Shown: positions 18,727 through 28,275, counted from the first letter of the stretch. The stretch: 64,000 bases of DNA from Streptomyces mashuensis (GCF_014654785.1 NZ_BNBD01000001.1:496001-560000); one strand, 5' to 3'. The notes: generated by a model not told the origin, from the sequence alone. Translations and numbers: made by a program.

Positions 18727-20736
18727 TCAGGCCCCCATGCGGAAGTCGTAGCGGACGGGCAGCGGGTGCTCCGCCCGCGCCCGGTCCCGCACCTCCTCCG
18801 TCACCGGGCCGTCCCCCGCCACCAGACGTTCGGCCACGGCGAACCACACGTCCTCCAGGGCCCGTTCGCCCTCCCGCAGGTCGTCCACGTCGAAGCCCTC
18901 GTCGAACACCGCCCGCGCCGCCGCCGCGTCGCCCCGCGCCAGCAGCACCCGGGCCCGCAGCAGCCGGAACCGGCCGTGCGACCGCGCCGTGGGGTGCACC
19001 CCCGCCAGCAGCGCGTCCGCCTCCTCCGCCCGCCCGGCCTCCAGCAGCGCCTCGACCGCCTCCCGCGCCAGCGCCGTCGCCGTCGGGTGCGCCACGCGCG
19101 CGTGCCGGGCCTCGGCCACCGCGGCGGCGTACCGGTCGGCGGCCCGCTCCGGGTGCCCGTCCAGCCGGTCGGCGGCCCCCAGGCAGCGCAGCGCCGGCCA
19201 CGCGCAGCCGTACCGCAGCGCCTGCTCCCAGCTGCGCACGGCCTGCGAGCGGTCGCCGGCGTGCCACTGTGCGACGCCCAGGTGGTACGCCGTGTACGGG
19301 CCGGGCCCGGCGCTCTCCAGCAGCTCCCGCCACGGCGCCGACACCAGCGACGGCCCCGGCTCCGGCCCCTCCTCCCGCAGCACGCCGTGCCGCAGCAACT
19401 CCCGCCACGGCCGCTGCTCCTCGCCGAGCGTGCCCTCCGCGAAGGGCGTGCCGGGCAGCTCCAGCCGGCCGCGCTCCACCTCCAGCGCGCCCCAGCCCGA
19501 ACCGGCGGCCAGGGTCTCCTTGGGCTCGTGGTCGGCGTACGGCCGCCACGCCGCGTACGCGGCGTCCACGGTGGCGCGCGGCAGCGCCGCCTCCAGCCGC
19601 CCGGCCGCCTCGGCGCACGCCGCCGCCCAGTCCTCGCCGTGCACCCGCGCGGGGTCGGCGGCCAGCGGCCCGTACGCCTCCAGCCAGGCGAACTCGCCGC
19701 CGGGGTGCAGCGGTACGTGTTCCAGCTGGGTGGGCGCCAGGCCGGCCTGGATCTCGGCGTAGCCGCCGGTGCCCGGCTCCGTGAGCCACTCCTGCCAGCG
19801 CCGGCCCGAGGGGCCCGAGCCCCACAGGAACAGCTTGCGGCCCGTCAGCAGGTCGGTGGAGGTCTGCGCCAGGCCGTGGCCGTGGGCGTCGAGGGACGCG
19901 ATCCAGCGGCGTTCGCCGTCCGGCAGGTCGTAGAAGTAGTCGGCGGGCCGCTGCCCGTTCAGCGGGTACGTGCGGTCGGCGCCGTCCCACACCGGCACCG
20001 GTACGCGCCGCAGGGCACGTTCGTAGCCGAAGTGGAAGGCGCCGGTGGCCGGGGCGAGGACCCGGCTGCCGGGCGCCTCGGGCACGGCGGTGTTCGACCA
20101 CCAGTAGACGGGCGCGGTGTGGTGGTGCGGGTTGCGGACGCGGACGCCCACGTACAGGAAGTCGGAGCCGTCCGGCAGCCACAGGTCGACCTGGAACGGC
20201 AGGTCGCGCAGCCGTTCCCACTCCCACAGCCGCAGCATCTCGCCGCCGTCGGGCGCGGGCACGCGCGCGGCGTGCAGCGGGGCGACGGACAGCGTGGTGT
20301 GCCCGGTCGCCCCGATGTTCCACTCGATGCCGCCGGAGAACCAGGCGCCGTTGAGGGCGAAGCCGGCGGGCTGGAACACGGGGTTGGAGTACAGGAGTTC
20401 GCGGCCGCTCGGCTTGTGGAACAGGGAGTGCACGCGCCCCCCGAGCCCCGGCAGGACGGTCGCCCGCAGCCGGTCGTTCTCGACGACGAGGGCGTCGAGG
20501 TCGGTCCGTTGCCGGTGCCGCCCGTACGCGTCGCGGCGCCGCACCGGCAGCAGCGACCGCAGTGGCGCCCACGTCATCCGCCGCGCCATGGCGGGCGGCA
20601 GCTCCTCGCCGTCCCTGGCCCGGGGGACGGCGGGTCGGTGCACGTCACCCGGGGCGGCGAGCGGCGGCAGCGGGTTCTCCGGTCCCAGCGGCGCGGCGGG
20701 CAGCGTGAGGACGGCTCGGCGGACGGTCGTGGCCAC
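18727..20736 (-). CDS. DUF5107-like galactose-mutarotase-fold protein with TPR-like C-terminal part
   Basis: The 669-residue protein starts at GTG 20736 after GAGGAG. Residues ~70-340 read like the DUF5107 aldose-1-epimerase-like beta-sandwich: LPGLGGRVHSL, FSGGIEWNIG, VRNPHHHTAPVYWWSN and DAHGHGLAQTSTDLLTGRKLFLWG. Residues ~480-640 are alpha-helical with TPR-like spacing (HLGVAQWHAGDRSQAVRSWEQAL). This architecture occurs in large carbohydrate-related proteins of actinomycetes (known), and the substrate is not established. There is no signal peptide. It ends 21 bp from the convergent VOC gene. Confidence 0.7.
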   Translation of the reverse strand: MATTVRRAVLTLPAAPLGPENPLPPLAAPGDVHRPAVPRARDGEELPPAMARRMTWAPLRSLLPVRRRDAYGRHRQRTDLDALVVENDRLRATVLPGLGGRVHSLFHKPSGRELLYSNPVFQPAGFALNGAWFSGGIEWNIGATGHTTLSVAPLHAARVPAPDGGEMLRLWEWERLRDLPFQVDLWLPDGSDFLYVGVRVRNPHHHTAPVYWWSNTAVPEAPGSRVLAPATGAFHFGYERALRRVPVPVWDGADRTYPLNGQRPADYFYDLPDGERRWIASLDAHGHGLAQTSTDLLTGRKLFLWGSGPSGRRWQEWLTEPGTGGYAEIQAGLAPTQLEHVPLHPGGEFAWLEAYGPLAADPARVHGEDWAAACAEAAGRLEAALPRATVDAAYAAWRPYADHEPKETLAAGSGWGALEVERGRLELPGTPFAEGTLGEEQRPWRELLRHGVLREEGPEPGPSLVSAPWRELLESAGPGPYTAYHLGVAQWHAGDRSQAVRSWEQALRYGCAWPALRCLGAADRLDGHPERAADRYAAAVAEARHARVAHPTATALAREAVEALLEAGRAEEADALLAGVHPTARSHGRFRLLRARVLLARGDAAAARAVFDEGFDVDDLREGERALEDVWFAVAERLVAGDGPVTEEVRDRARAEHPLPVRYDFRMGA

Positions 20737-20849
20737 GGCGGGTCAGCTCCTCGGGAGGGGGGCGTCCGCATGTGGGGGACATGCGGGGGACAGGGGAGTG
20801 CTTCCCCGCCGCAACCGCCGGCACGCGGCGGGTCCGCTGCTGCCGCGCG

Positions 20850-22274
20850 CTACCGCCACATCGCTGCGTCCGCCCCCAGCACGCCGGACGGGGCGGCCCA
20901 CTGGCGCGGTCCACCCTCGAACGTCACGGGTGGCACTGCGTGCCGCAGCCGCCCGCGGGGCGTGTCGCGCTCCACCAACCAGGCGGCGGGGTCGTACGGC
21001 TCGCCCCCGGCCTCGCCCTGCTGGTCGTGCGGTACGTCCGCCATCAGCCACGCCGCCGTCCGGGCCAGTGCCAGCCGCGCCCCGTACGTACCGCCGCCGG
21101 CGCACTGCTCGGTGACGGCCCGCAGCACGGCGGCGGCCAGGAGGTAGCCGGTGCCGTGGTCCAGCGCCTGCGCGGGCAGCGCGCCGGGCGTGCCGTCGTC
21201 GGCGGCCTCGGCCACCGCCACGCCGCAGGCGGCCTGCACCAGGCTGTCGAAGCCGCGCCGGCCGCCCCACGGCCCGTACGTGCCCCAGGCGCTCAGCGAG
21301 GCGACGACCAGGCCCGGCCGGCGCTCGGCCAGGGCCTGCGGCGCGAGGCCGTGGCGGTCCAGGGCGCCGGGCCGGTATCCGGTGACGACCACGTCGGCGC
21401 GTGCCAGCAGCTCGTCGAACACCGCGCGGTCGGCGCGCCGCCCGAGGTCGAGCAGGGTGGAGCGCTTGCCGAGGCCCGTGTCGTCGTGCAGGTCCTGCGT
21501 CTCGGGCATCGCGGGCGGGTCGACGCGCAGGACGTCGGCCCCCAGCAGCGCGAGCGTGCGGGTGGCCACGGGGCCGGCGAGGACGCGCGTGAGGTCCAGC
21601 ACCCGCAGCCCGGAGGCGGGCAGGCCGCGCGGGGCGGGACCCAGCGCGCGGCCCGGCCCGCCCCGTCCCTCGGCCAGTCGCTCCAGCGTCAGCAGCGGGT
21701 GCCCGGCGACGGCGGCGCCCTGCGGGTGCGCGGCCCACTCCTCGGGGGTGCGGACGGCGACGGCGAGCCCGCCGGCCGCGTACACCGCCTCCTCGACGGC
21801 AGCGGCCTCGCGCGTGGCGAGTTCCGCGGCGACCCGCCCGGCCAGGGCGGTGTCGTCACCCGAGCTGCCGGTGTCGGGCACGCCCAGGGCCGCCAGGAGG
21901 CGGGCGCGGTGGTGGGGGTAGTTGGCGTGGGTGCGCAGCCAGCCGTCGGCGGTGCGCCAGAAGCGGGACAGCGGCGCGAAGGCCGGGTGGGCCCGGCCGT
22001 CCACCCGTACGTGCCGCTCACTGACGAAGGCGGTGGCCACCGCGCCGTCGTCCACGGTGACGGCCGGCAGCGGCCCGCCGCCGCGCCGTGCGGCGTCCAG
22101 TTCGGCCGCCGCCAGCGCGCACGCTGCCACCGTGGCGCGGGCCGTCTCGCGGACCGGCAGGCGGGCGGGGAGGACGGACGACGGGCCGCGGAACGTGACG
22201 GCTTCCGTGCGGGCGGGGTCGCCGCCGAGAGCGGCCCACGCCTGCTCCAGCGGGAGGGAGGATCGTCTGGTCAT
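20850..22274 (-). CDS. CaiB/BaiF-type CoA-transferase family protein
   Basis: The 474-residue protein has the family III CoA-transferase core in its C-terminal two thirds: GLRVLDLTRVLAGPVATRTLALLGADVLRV, then LGKRSTLLDLGRRADRAVFDELLARADVVV and SAWGTYGPWGGRRGFDSLVQAA. The first ~225 residues are a less conserved extension, longer than usual. The start ATG 22274 overlaps the stop of the upstream dehydrogenase gene by 4 nt; no strong ribosome-binding site is seen, so translation is probably coupled. The expected reaction is CoA transfer between carboxylic acids; the substrates are unknown. Confidence 0.8.
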   Translation of the reverse strand: MTRRSSLPLEQAWAALGGDPARTEAVTFRGPSSVLPARLPVRETARATVAACALAAAELDAARRGGGPLPAVTVDDGAVATAFVSERHVRVDGRAHPAFAPLSRFWRTADGWLRTHANYPHHRARLLAALGVPDTGSSGDDTALAGRVAAELATREAAAVEEAVYAAGGLAVAVRTPEEWAAHPQGAAVAGHPLLTLERLAEGRGGPGRALGPAPRGLPASGLRVLDLTRVLAGPVATRTLALLGADVLRVDPPAMPETQDLHDDTGLGKRSTLLDLGRRADRAVFDELLARADVVVTGYRPGALDRHGLAPQALAERRPGLVVASLSAWGTYGPWGGRRGFDSLVQAACGVAVAEAADDGTPGALPAQALDHGTGYLLAAAVLRAVTEQCAGGGTYGARLALARTAAWLMADVPHDQQGEAGGEPYDPAAWLVERDTPRGRLRHAVPPVTFEGGPRQWAAPSGVLGADAAMWR

Positions 22275-23707
22275 CCGTTGAGTGTGGCACTGAGTGCCAC
22301 ATCGGGGGAAGGTCCCGGAAGGGGTGGTCCGCAGCGGGCCGCGGCCGGTCCGGCCACCAGAGCCCGCCGGACGCCTGGGGGAGCGGTGGCCAGCCCGTCG
22401 GCGAGGTGCTCGTCCTCCAGCAGCAGCCGCACGATCTGGGCGCTGTAGCGCTCGGCCGACTCGCGGGCGAAGCCCAGCAGCGGCCAGCCCCAGACCGAGG
22501 CCAGGTGCACGCCCGCGCGGACGACGCAGGGCCGGAGGGGGCTGGTGGACGAGACGACGGGCTGCACGGGCGTGCGGTTGCCCGGGCAGCCGCCCACCAG
22601 GTCGACGACGACCGTGCCGGGGCGCAGCACGGTGCCCAGGTCGTCGTCGGTGATCACGTAGTGCCGGCCGCGCAGCCGCGGTGCCAGTTCGATGCCGTTG
22701 ACGACGAGGTCGGCGGTGGCGAGGTGGCGGCGGACGGCGGGCCGGAGGGCGGTGCGGCGGGTGAGGACCTCCACGGCCGCGACGCCCTGCCGCAGGCACT
22801 CGTCGAGCGCGCCGAAGGCCACGTTGCCGTAGCCGAGGACGACGGTGGACAGCCCGGCCGCCGCGGCGGGGCCGTGGCACCGCCGCAGGGCTAGGCCGAC
22901 GCCGAAGCGGGCGCCGGCCCGCCCGGTCTCGTGCAGGCAGTGGATGCGGCGCCGCCCGAAGCGGCGTACGGGCAGGGAGGCGCGGTACGCGTCGACGCGC
23001 GCGGCGGGCAGCGCGCGGGCGAGCGCGACGAGCTCGGCGCACGGGACCGCGAACGCGCCCCGGGCGAGGGCGGGCGACCCCACCACGCGCAGCGCGGCGG
23101 GGCGGCAGCGGGCCGCGTACTGGAGGGCGCCGAAGAGCTCGGCGGCCAAGCCGGTGGAGGCGCCGGCGGGAGCCTCGGCGAAGGTGAAGGCGAGCGCGAG
23201 GTCGCCGGGCGGGTCCGGCGCCCGGCCGAGCACGGCGCGCATCGCCAGGCGGGCGCGGAGCAGGGCGTCGGGGAGCCGTTCGGGGCACTCGCGGATCTCC
23301 TCCATGGCGAGGAGGTTGACGCCGTGCTCCTCGGCCACGGCGACCCGCTCGGGCACCGAGCGGGCGTGCACCATGCACAGCAGGGTGGAGCCGGGGTCCA
23401 TGCGGGCCAGGTCGCGGTGGGCGGGGCCCTTGAGCTTGATCACCAGGTCCTTGTCCCGGTACAGCGCGTCGTGGTCCTGGAGGGCGGCGCCCGCGGCGGC
23501 GTACGCGGCGTCGGGGAGGCCCAGGGCGGTGCCCGCGCCGCGCTCGACGGCGACCGCGCAGCCGTGGCGGACCAGGGCCGCGACGCCGGCCGGGGTCAGG
23601 GCGGCCCGGATCTCGGCGCCGTCGGGGTTCTCGGGGGAGCGCCGTTCGGCCGCGAGCCCGATGGCGCGGAACGGCCCGGTGCCGGACGGCACCGTCCTCA
23701 CCGACAT
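22271..23707 (-). CDS. Alanine dehydrogenase/PNT-superfamily NAD(P)-dependent oxidoreductase
   Basis: The 478-residue protein begins IGLAAERRSPENPDGAEIR..LTPAGVAALVRHG, the classic AlaDH/transhydrogenase N-terminal pattern (E..R...P). It continues with LVIKLKGP (the substrate-lysine region) and a Rossmann segment VVLGYGNVAFGA. It is longer than alanine dehydrogenases (~370) and closer in size to lysine/saccharopine dehydrogenase-like members. ATG 23707 follows GGAGAGGG. It overlaps the CoA-transferase gene by ATGA, so the two probably act in one pathway. The exact reaction is unknown. Confidence 0.72.
   Translation of the reverse strand: MSVRTVPSGTGPFRAIGLAAERRSPENPDGAEIRAALTPAGVAALVRHGCAVAVERGAGTALGLPDAAYAAAGAALQDHDALYRDKDLVIKLKGPAHRDLARMDPGSTLLCMVHARSVPERVAVAEEHGVNLLAMEEIRECPERLPDALLRARLAMRAVLGRAPDPPGDLALAFTFAEAPAGASTGLAAELFGALQYAARCRPAALRVVGSPALARGAFAVPCAELVALARALPAARVDAYRASLPVRRFGRRRIHCLHETGRAGARFGVGLALRRCHGPAAAAGLSTVVLGYGNVAFGALDECLRQGVAAVEVLTRRTALRPAVRRHLATADLVVNGIELAPRLRGRHYVITDDDLGTVLRPGTVVVDLVGGCPGNRTPVQPVVSSTSPLRPCVVRAGVHLASVWGWPLLGFARESAERYSAQIVRLLLEDEHLADGLATAPPGVRRALVAGPAAARCGPPLPGPSPDVALSATLNG
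22283..22301. promoter_or_regulatory. Perfect 19-bp palindrome at the dehydrogenase/CoA-transferase junction
   Basis: TGTGGCACTGAGTGCCACA is a perfect inverted repeat around one central base. It encodes part of the last codons of the dehydrogenase gene and ends 9 bp before the CoA-transferase ATG on the minus strand. It could be a TetR-like operator or an RNA hairpin affecting re-initiation. The symmetry is seen; the function is inferred. Confidence 0.45.
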
Positions 23708-23868
23708 GGCGGCCCTCTCCGCCCTCACCGCACGAGCCCATGATGACAGCGGTGACCGTGGGGCGCGAGGGTAGGCGGTGGCGGCCGGTGCGGCACCTCG
23801 GCTCACCCGTTCGGGTGAGGTCGGCCGCAGGCCGGGCACGGCCGGGGCCGCCGCATACGCTGGTCGTG

Positions 23869-24102
23869 GTGAGCGAACGGAAGTACCCCTCCGAGCCGGA
23901 GCCCCTGGGCCGTACGTGTCCCTGGTGCCACGGGTCCGGCTGCGTCCCCCGGGTCCTGGCCTACAGCTGCGGGACGCATCCGTTCCGCGGTCCCGCGGAG
24001 ACCGTGCACCGCTCCGGGCAGTGCCGCCACTGCCGCGGTTCGGGCGTCTACGCATCCGAGCAGGATCCGACCCTTGACCACGGCGGCGACCACGACGCAT
24101 GA
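23869..24102 (+). CDS. Small double CxxC (zinc-knuckle) protein
   Basis: A 77-residue reading frame from GTG 23869 contains CPWCHGSGC and CRHCRGSG, two CxxCxGxG motifs like those of DnaJ zinc-finger domains and many small actinomycete proteins. The upstream TACGCT at about 23856 is a plausible -10 for a leaderless start, and the following GTGGTG offers two adjacent start codons. The divergent dehydrogenase gene starts at 23707. The function is unknown. Confidence is moderate because the frame is short, but the cysteine pattern is hard to explain by chance. Confidence 0.6.
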   Translation: MSERKYPSEPEPLGRTCPWCHGSGCVPRVLAYSCGTHPFRGPAETVHRSGQCRHCRGSGVYASEQDPTLDHGGDHDA

Positions 24103-24327
24103 TCTCCGGCGATGGACGAATCGCGGCCGGAAGCCGCGATTCCCGCACCTTTTCCGGTCGCCGGACGGGCCCCGCGGGACAAAAATCACCGATTTTGCAG
24201 CAGCTCCCGGGCCCCTCACCATGTGGACTCGACCGGACCTCGCACACCCGTGTGAGCCCCGCTTTCCGTGACACCCGTCACATCCGTGACACCGGCTCCG
24301 CCCGCAGGACGAGAGGCGCACCACCCC

Positions 24328-25710
24328 ATGCACGACACCGACGGCACGCAAGGCCGCCGTTTCGGACTGCCCACGGCCACCGCGCTGGTCATGGGCAACA
24401 TCATCGGCGGCGGCATCTTCCTGCTGCCCGCCTCGGTCGCGCCCTTCGGCACCGTGAGCCTGCTGGCCTTCGCCGTGCTGACGGTCGGCGCGATCGCGCT
24501 CGCCCTCGTCTTCGGCCGGCTGGCCCGGCGCCATCCGCAGACCGGTGGCCCGTACGTCTACGCCCGCGAGGCGTTCGGCGACTTCGCCGGCTTCCTGTCC
24601 GCGTGGTCGTACTGGACCATGACCTGGGTCAGCAACGCCGCCCTGGCCGTCGCCGGCGTCGGCTACTTCCACGTCCTGGCCGGCAGCTCCGCCTCGAAGA
24701 CCGGTGACCTGGTCGTGGCGCTGCTCATGCTGTGGCTGCCCGCGCTGGCCAACCTGGCCGGCACCCGCTGGGTGGGCGCGGTGCAGATGGTCTCCACGGT
24801 GCTGAAGTTCATCCCGCTGCTGTTCGTCGCGGTCGTCGGGATCTTCTTCTTCGACCCGTCCAACCTGGGCTCCTTCGCCGACGGCGGGCACAGCTGGGGC
24901 AGCGGCCTGTCCGCTTCCGCGGCGATCCTGCTCTACAGCTACGTGGGCGTGGAGTCGGCGGCCATGAGCGCCGGCGAGGTGCGCGACCCGGAGCGCAACG
25001 TGGGCCGGGCCAGCGTCCTCGGCACGATCGGCGCGGCGCTGGTCTACCTGCTGGGCACGCTCGCCGTGTTCGGCACCGTTTCCCACGACAAGCTGGTGGC
25101 CTCCACGGCGCCCTTCTCCGACGCCGTGGACGCGATGTTCGGCGGGCACTGGGGCGGCACGCTGATCGCCCTGGCGGCCGTGGTCTCCATCGTGGGCGCG
25201 CTCAACGGCTGGACGCTGATGAGCGCCCAGGCGCCGTACGCCGCCGCGCAGGACGGGCTGTTCCCGGCGGCCTTCGGGCGCAAGCGGCGCGGTGTGCCGA
25301 CCGTCGGCGTGCTGGCCGCGGCGGTGCTCGCCTCGCTGCTGACGGTCATCAACTACACGGCGGGGATCAACGGCGTCTTCGAGATCCTCGTGCTCATCAC
25401 GACGTTCTCCGCGACGGTCCCGTACCTGCTGGCGACGGCGGCCCAGGTCCGCTTCCTGCTGGAGGGCCGGCGCGACAAGGTGGCCCCGGCCCGGTTCGTC
25501 CGCGACATGGTGCTGGCGCTCGGCGGCTTCGGCTTCTCCTTCTGGCTGGTCGCCGGCGCCGGCTACGCGGCGGTCTACCAGGGCGTGCTGTTCCTCTTCG
25601 CGGGGATCATCGTCTACGTCTGGATGGCCGCCCGGCGCCCGGCGGGCGAGGCGGCGGACGCGCCGGTGGCCGCCACGGCAGAGGCTGCCGAGGCCGAGCT
25701 GGTCGGCTGA
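24328..25710 (+). CDS. APC-family amino acid permease/antiporter
   Basis: The 460-residue membrane protein opens with the APC motif GNIIGGGIFLLP in helix 1 and has about 12 hydrophobic segments, with EVRDPERNVGRA after helix 6. It resembles basic amino acid/polyamine antiporters (ArcD/PotE/YjeM style), but the substrate cannot be read. ATG 24328 is preferred over a GTG at 24268 because the latter would add an unconserved Pro/Thr-rich stretch. Upstream, GTGACACCCGTCAC at 24267-24280 is an inverted repeat of unknown meaning. A strong terminator follows 24 bp after the stop. Confidence 0.82.
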   Translation: MHDTDGTQGRRFGLPTATALVMGNIIGGGIFLLPASVAPFGTVSLLAFAVLTVGAIALALVFGRLARRHPQTGGPYVYAREAFGDFAGFLSAWSYWTMTWVSNAALAVAGVGYFHVLAGSSASKTGDLVVALLMLWLPALANLAGTRWVGAVQMVSTVLKFIPLLFVAVVGIFFFDPSNLGSFADGGHSWGSGLSASAAILLYSYVGVESAAMSAGEVRDPERNVGRASVLGTIGAALVYLLGTLAVFGTVSHDKLVASTAPFSDAVDAMFGGHWGGTLIALAAVVSIVGALNGWTLMSAQAPYAAAQDGLFPAAFGRKRRGVPTVGVLAAAVLASLLTVINYTAGINGVFEILVLITTFSATVPYLLATAAQVRFLLEGRRDKVAPARFVRDMVLALGGFGFSFWLVAGAGYAAVYQGVLFLFAGIIVYVWMAARRPAGEAADAPVAATAEAAEAELVG

Positions 25711-25733
25711 CGCGGACCGACGTCCCACGACGG

Positions 25734-25770
25734 ACGGCGGGCGGGCTCCACGGGGGAGCCCGCCCGCCGT
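25734..25770 (+). terminator. Strong GC hairpin terminator after APC permease
   Basis: A perfect 16-bp stem (25734-25749 with 25755-25770) closes a 5-nt loop. There is no long T-run, as is usual in Streptomyces. Confidence 0.8.
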
Positions 25771-25811
25771 CGTATGCGCGCCCGGTAGAAAAAGCTTTTG
25801 TGACGCATGGG

Positions 25812-25840
25812 TTGTCAGTGAAATGTCACATTACTATGGT
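25812..25840 (+). promoter_or_regulatory. Probable vegetative promoter of collagenase gene
   Basis: TTGTCA (25812-25817) and TATGGT (25835-25840) are separated by 17 bp, in an unusually AT-rich patch 52 bp upstream of the collagenase start. This matches the HrdB-type pattern TTGAC-n17-TAnnnT. Confidence 0.6.
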
Positions 25841-25891
25841 ACGCCGCGCGTCCGGTCATTGACGCACCGTCAACCCCGCTGAGGAGAACCG

Positions 25892-28234
25892 GTGTCCGCG
25901 TTACGTACCGCGCGCAGAGGCGTGCTCGCCGTCGTCCTGACGGCCTGCCTCGCCCTGCCGGCAGCCCAGGGGGCCCAGGCGGCCCCCGCCCAGCCCACCA
26001 GACCCCCCGCCGCGGCAGCCCCCGCCGCCCCGGCCGCCACGACCGGCCCGTACGACGACGCCGACCGCGTCGCCGCACCACCCCGGCAGACCACCCGCAC
26101 CCCCGCCCCCGGCGGCCGGGCCAACACGCCCGCCGAACCGGACCGCCTCCCGGGCCGCACCACCACCGGCACCGGGGGCGGCACGTCCGCCGGCCCCGCC
26201 CTCGGCGGCACCGTGCCCTGCACCCTCGACGGCATCACCGGCCTCGGCCCCGACCGCCTCGCCGACTTCCTCACCGACCCGGCCGTCACCGCCGAGGGCT
26301 GCCTGCACGGCCTCATCTGGACCTGGGACGCCCGCCTCGTCCCCGTGCTGTCCCGCGCCCACGTCCAGGCCGTCGCCCGGCGCGCCACCGAGCTGGCCCC
26401 CGCCCACGACGGCAGCGACTCCCGCCACCTGCTGGAGCTCTTCACCTACCTCCACGCCGCCGTCCACCACGACTTCTCGCACACCGAGATCGACCTGACC
26501 GACCCGGCCACCGTCGACGCCATGCGCCGCGCCATCGCCGCGTACGGCACCGCCGCCCACACCTTCGACCCCACCCGGGCCAACGCCGACACCCTCCGCG
26601 AGGCCCTCACCGCCGGCAGCGCCCAGGGGCTGCGCGAACACCAGTTGCCCCTCGTCCAGCGCGTCCTGGCCACCATGGCCCCCGGCGCCACCACCGCGAC
26701 CGACACCGCCTGGGGCAAGGCCGTCCTCGCCGCCCTCACCGTCAACTACCTGGGCATATACCCCGGCAACAACGACACCGCCTTCCGCCGCGCCGCGGCC
26801 GGCGACCCCGGCTACCGCGCCGCCTTCCGCGCCTTCGCCGGATACGGCCACCTCAAGGGCACCGCCAACGCCTGGGCCGCGCGCGACGCCCTCAGCGAGT
26901 ACGGCCGCTTCGGCCAGATCGACGGGCTGCGCCCGGCCGTCACCGCCGACCTCGGCGCCCTCCTGAAGCCCGCCGAGGCGAGCTTCGGCGACCTCAGCGC
27001 CCCCTGGGCCTCGCTCGTCTCCTGGCTGATCCTCTTCGACGCCTGCAAGCCGTACGGCGTGTGCAAGCCGCAGGTGGAGGCCCGGGTCTTCCCGCAGACG
27101 TACACCTACGACAAGGCCGGACTGGAGGTGCGCACCGCCCTCGACCACGAGACCACCGACGCCCTCTACTACGCGAGCAAACAGGTCAAGGCCCAGTTCT
27201 TCCGCGTCCTCGGCACGGACGCGCCGCTGGCCGGCGACCCCAACACCACGCTGCACGTCCGCCTGTACGCCTCACGCGCCCAGTACGAGGTGCTCCAGCC
27301 CCTCCTCACCGGCCTGAGCACCAACAACGGCGGCATGTACATCGAGCAGGGCGCCACCTTCTACACCTACCAGCGCCGCGTGCCCCAGGACTCCCAGCTG
27401 ACGCTGGAGGAGCTGTTCCGGCACGAGTACACCCACTACCTCAACGGGCGCTGGGCCGTGCCGGGCATGTTCGGCGAGCCCCGCTGGTACACCGGCGACC
27501 TCACCACCGCGATGGACGAGGGCACCGCCGAGTTCTTCGCCGGCGCCACCCGCGAAGAGGGCGTCAAGGTCCGCAAGTCCCTCGTCAAGAGCGTCATCGC
27601 CGACACCGCCGGCGGCCGGCCCCGGATGACCGTCGACCAGTTCCTGCACGCCACCTACGACGGCGACGGCTTCCGCTTCTACTCCTACGCCGGCACGTTC
27701 TTCTCGTACCTGTGGCAGGAACACCCGTCCCTGCTGCGCGAGATGTACGCCTACGAACGCGCCGACGACCCCAAGGGCTTCGACGCCTGGCGCACCCGCC
27801 TCGGCCGCGACACGGAGCTCCAGCAGGGCTACGACGCCTTCCTCGACGAGCAGATCCGCCAGGTCGACGGCCTCTACGTGCCCGCCACACGGCACGTCCC
27901 CCTGGGCGACCTGGCCCTGTCCCGGCCCGGCGAGGTGCAGGCCGCCCTCGCCGCCGCCACGGAGCTGACCCCGTCCTGCACGGGCAACGGCGACACCGGG
28001 CGGCCGCGCTACGTGTGCACCGGGCGCGTCACCGCGCGCCTGAGCGACGCCGGCAGCCAGGACCAGGTCTTCCACGACATGGCCGACACGGTCGACTACT
28101 TCGTCCTCGACCGCGCCGCCTCCGGCCCCGACAACCTGACCGACATGAACTGCTCCTTCGGAGCCGTCGACATCGGGGCGGACCGGACCGCCGGCAGCAG
28201 CACGTACACGTGCGAGGGGCCGCTGAAGCCCTGA
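25892..28234 (+). CDS. Secreted M9-family collagenase
   Basis: The 780-residue protein has a Sec signal peptide (RTARRG, a Leu/Val-rich core, AQGAQAA cleavage region near residue 31) and a ~70-residue Pro/Ala/Thr linker. It then has the collagenase activator and peptidase domains of family M9. The zinc site is HEYTH (residues 511-515), with the third ligand expected in the downstream AMDEGTAEFF glutamate. It should digest collagen-like proteins outside the cell. The C-terminal ~130 residues form one further beta-rich domain; no PKD repeats are seen. The GTG start follows GAGGAGAACC. Confidence 0.88.
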   Translation: MSALRTARRGVLAVVLTACLALPAAQGAQAAPAQPTRPPAAAAPAAPAATTGPYDDADRVAAPPRQTTRTPAPGGRANTPAEPDRLPGRTTTGTGGGTSAGPALGGTVPCTLDGITGLGPDRLADFLTDPAVTAEGCLHGLIWTWDARLVPVLSRAHVQAVARRATELAPAHDGSDSRHLLELFTYLHAAVHHDFSHTEIDLTDPATVDAMRRAIAAYGTAAHTFDPTRANADTLREALTAGSAQGLREHQLPLVQRVLATMAPGATTATDTAWGKAVLAALTVNYLGIYPGNNDTAFRRAAAGDPGYRAAFRAFAGYGHLKGTANAWAARDALSEYGRFGQIDGLRPAVTADLGALLKPAEASFGDLSAPWASLVSWLILFDACKPYGVCKPQVEARVFPQTYTYDKAGLEVRTALDHETTDALYYASKQVKAQFFRVLGTDAPLAGDPNTTLHVRLYASRAQYEVLQPLLTGLSTNNGGMYIEQGATFYTYQRRVPQDSQLTLEELFRHEYTHYLNGRWAVPGMFGEPRWYTGDLTTAMDEGTAEFFAGATREEGVKVRKSLVKSVIADTAGGRPRMTVDQFLHATYDGDGFRFYSYAGTFFSYLWQEHPSLLREMYAYERADDPKGFDAWRTRLGRDTELQQGYDAFLDEQIRQVDGLYVPATRHVPLGDLALSRPGEVQAALAAATELTPSCTGNGDTGRPRYVCTGRVTARLSDAGSQDQVFHDMADTVDYFVLDRAASGPDNLTDMNCSFGAVDIGADRTAGSSTYTCEGPLKP

Positions 28235-28242
28235 CCCTCCGC

Positions 28243-28275
28243 GCCGTACGCCCCTGGTCCGCGGGGGCGTACGGC
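28243..28275. terminator. Bidirectional terminator between convergent collagenase and amine oxidase genes
   Basis: GCCGTACGCCCC (28243-28254) pairs perfectly with GGGGCGTACGGC (28264-28275) across a 9-nt loop, filling the gap between the two convergent stop codons. Confidence 0.8.

Noticed and set aside
22283..22301. CIRCE/HrcA element reading of the GCACTGAGTGC palindrome
   Set aside because: CIRCE has arms TTAGCACTC and GAGTGCTAA separated by 9 bp; here the arms are GGCACT with a 1-bp centre and no heat-shock gene follows.
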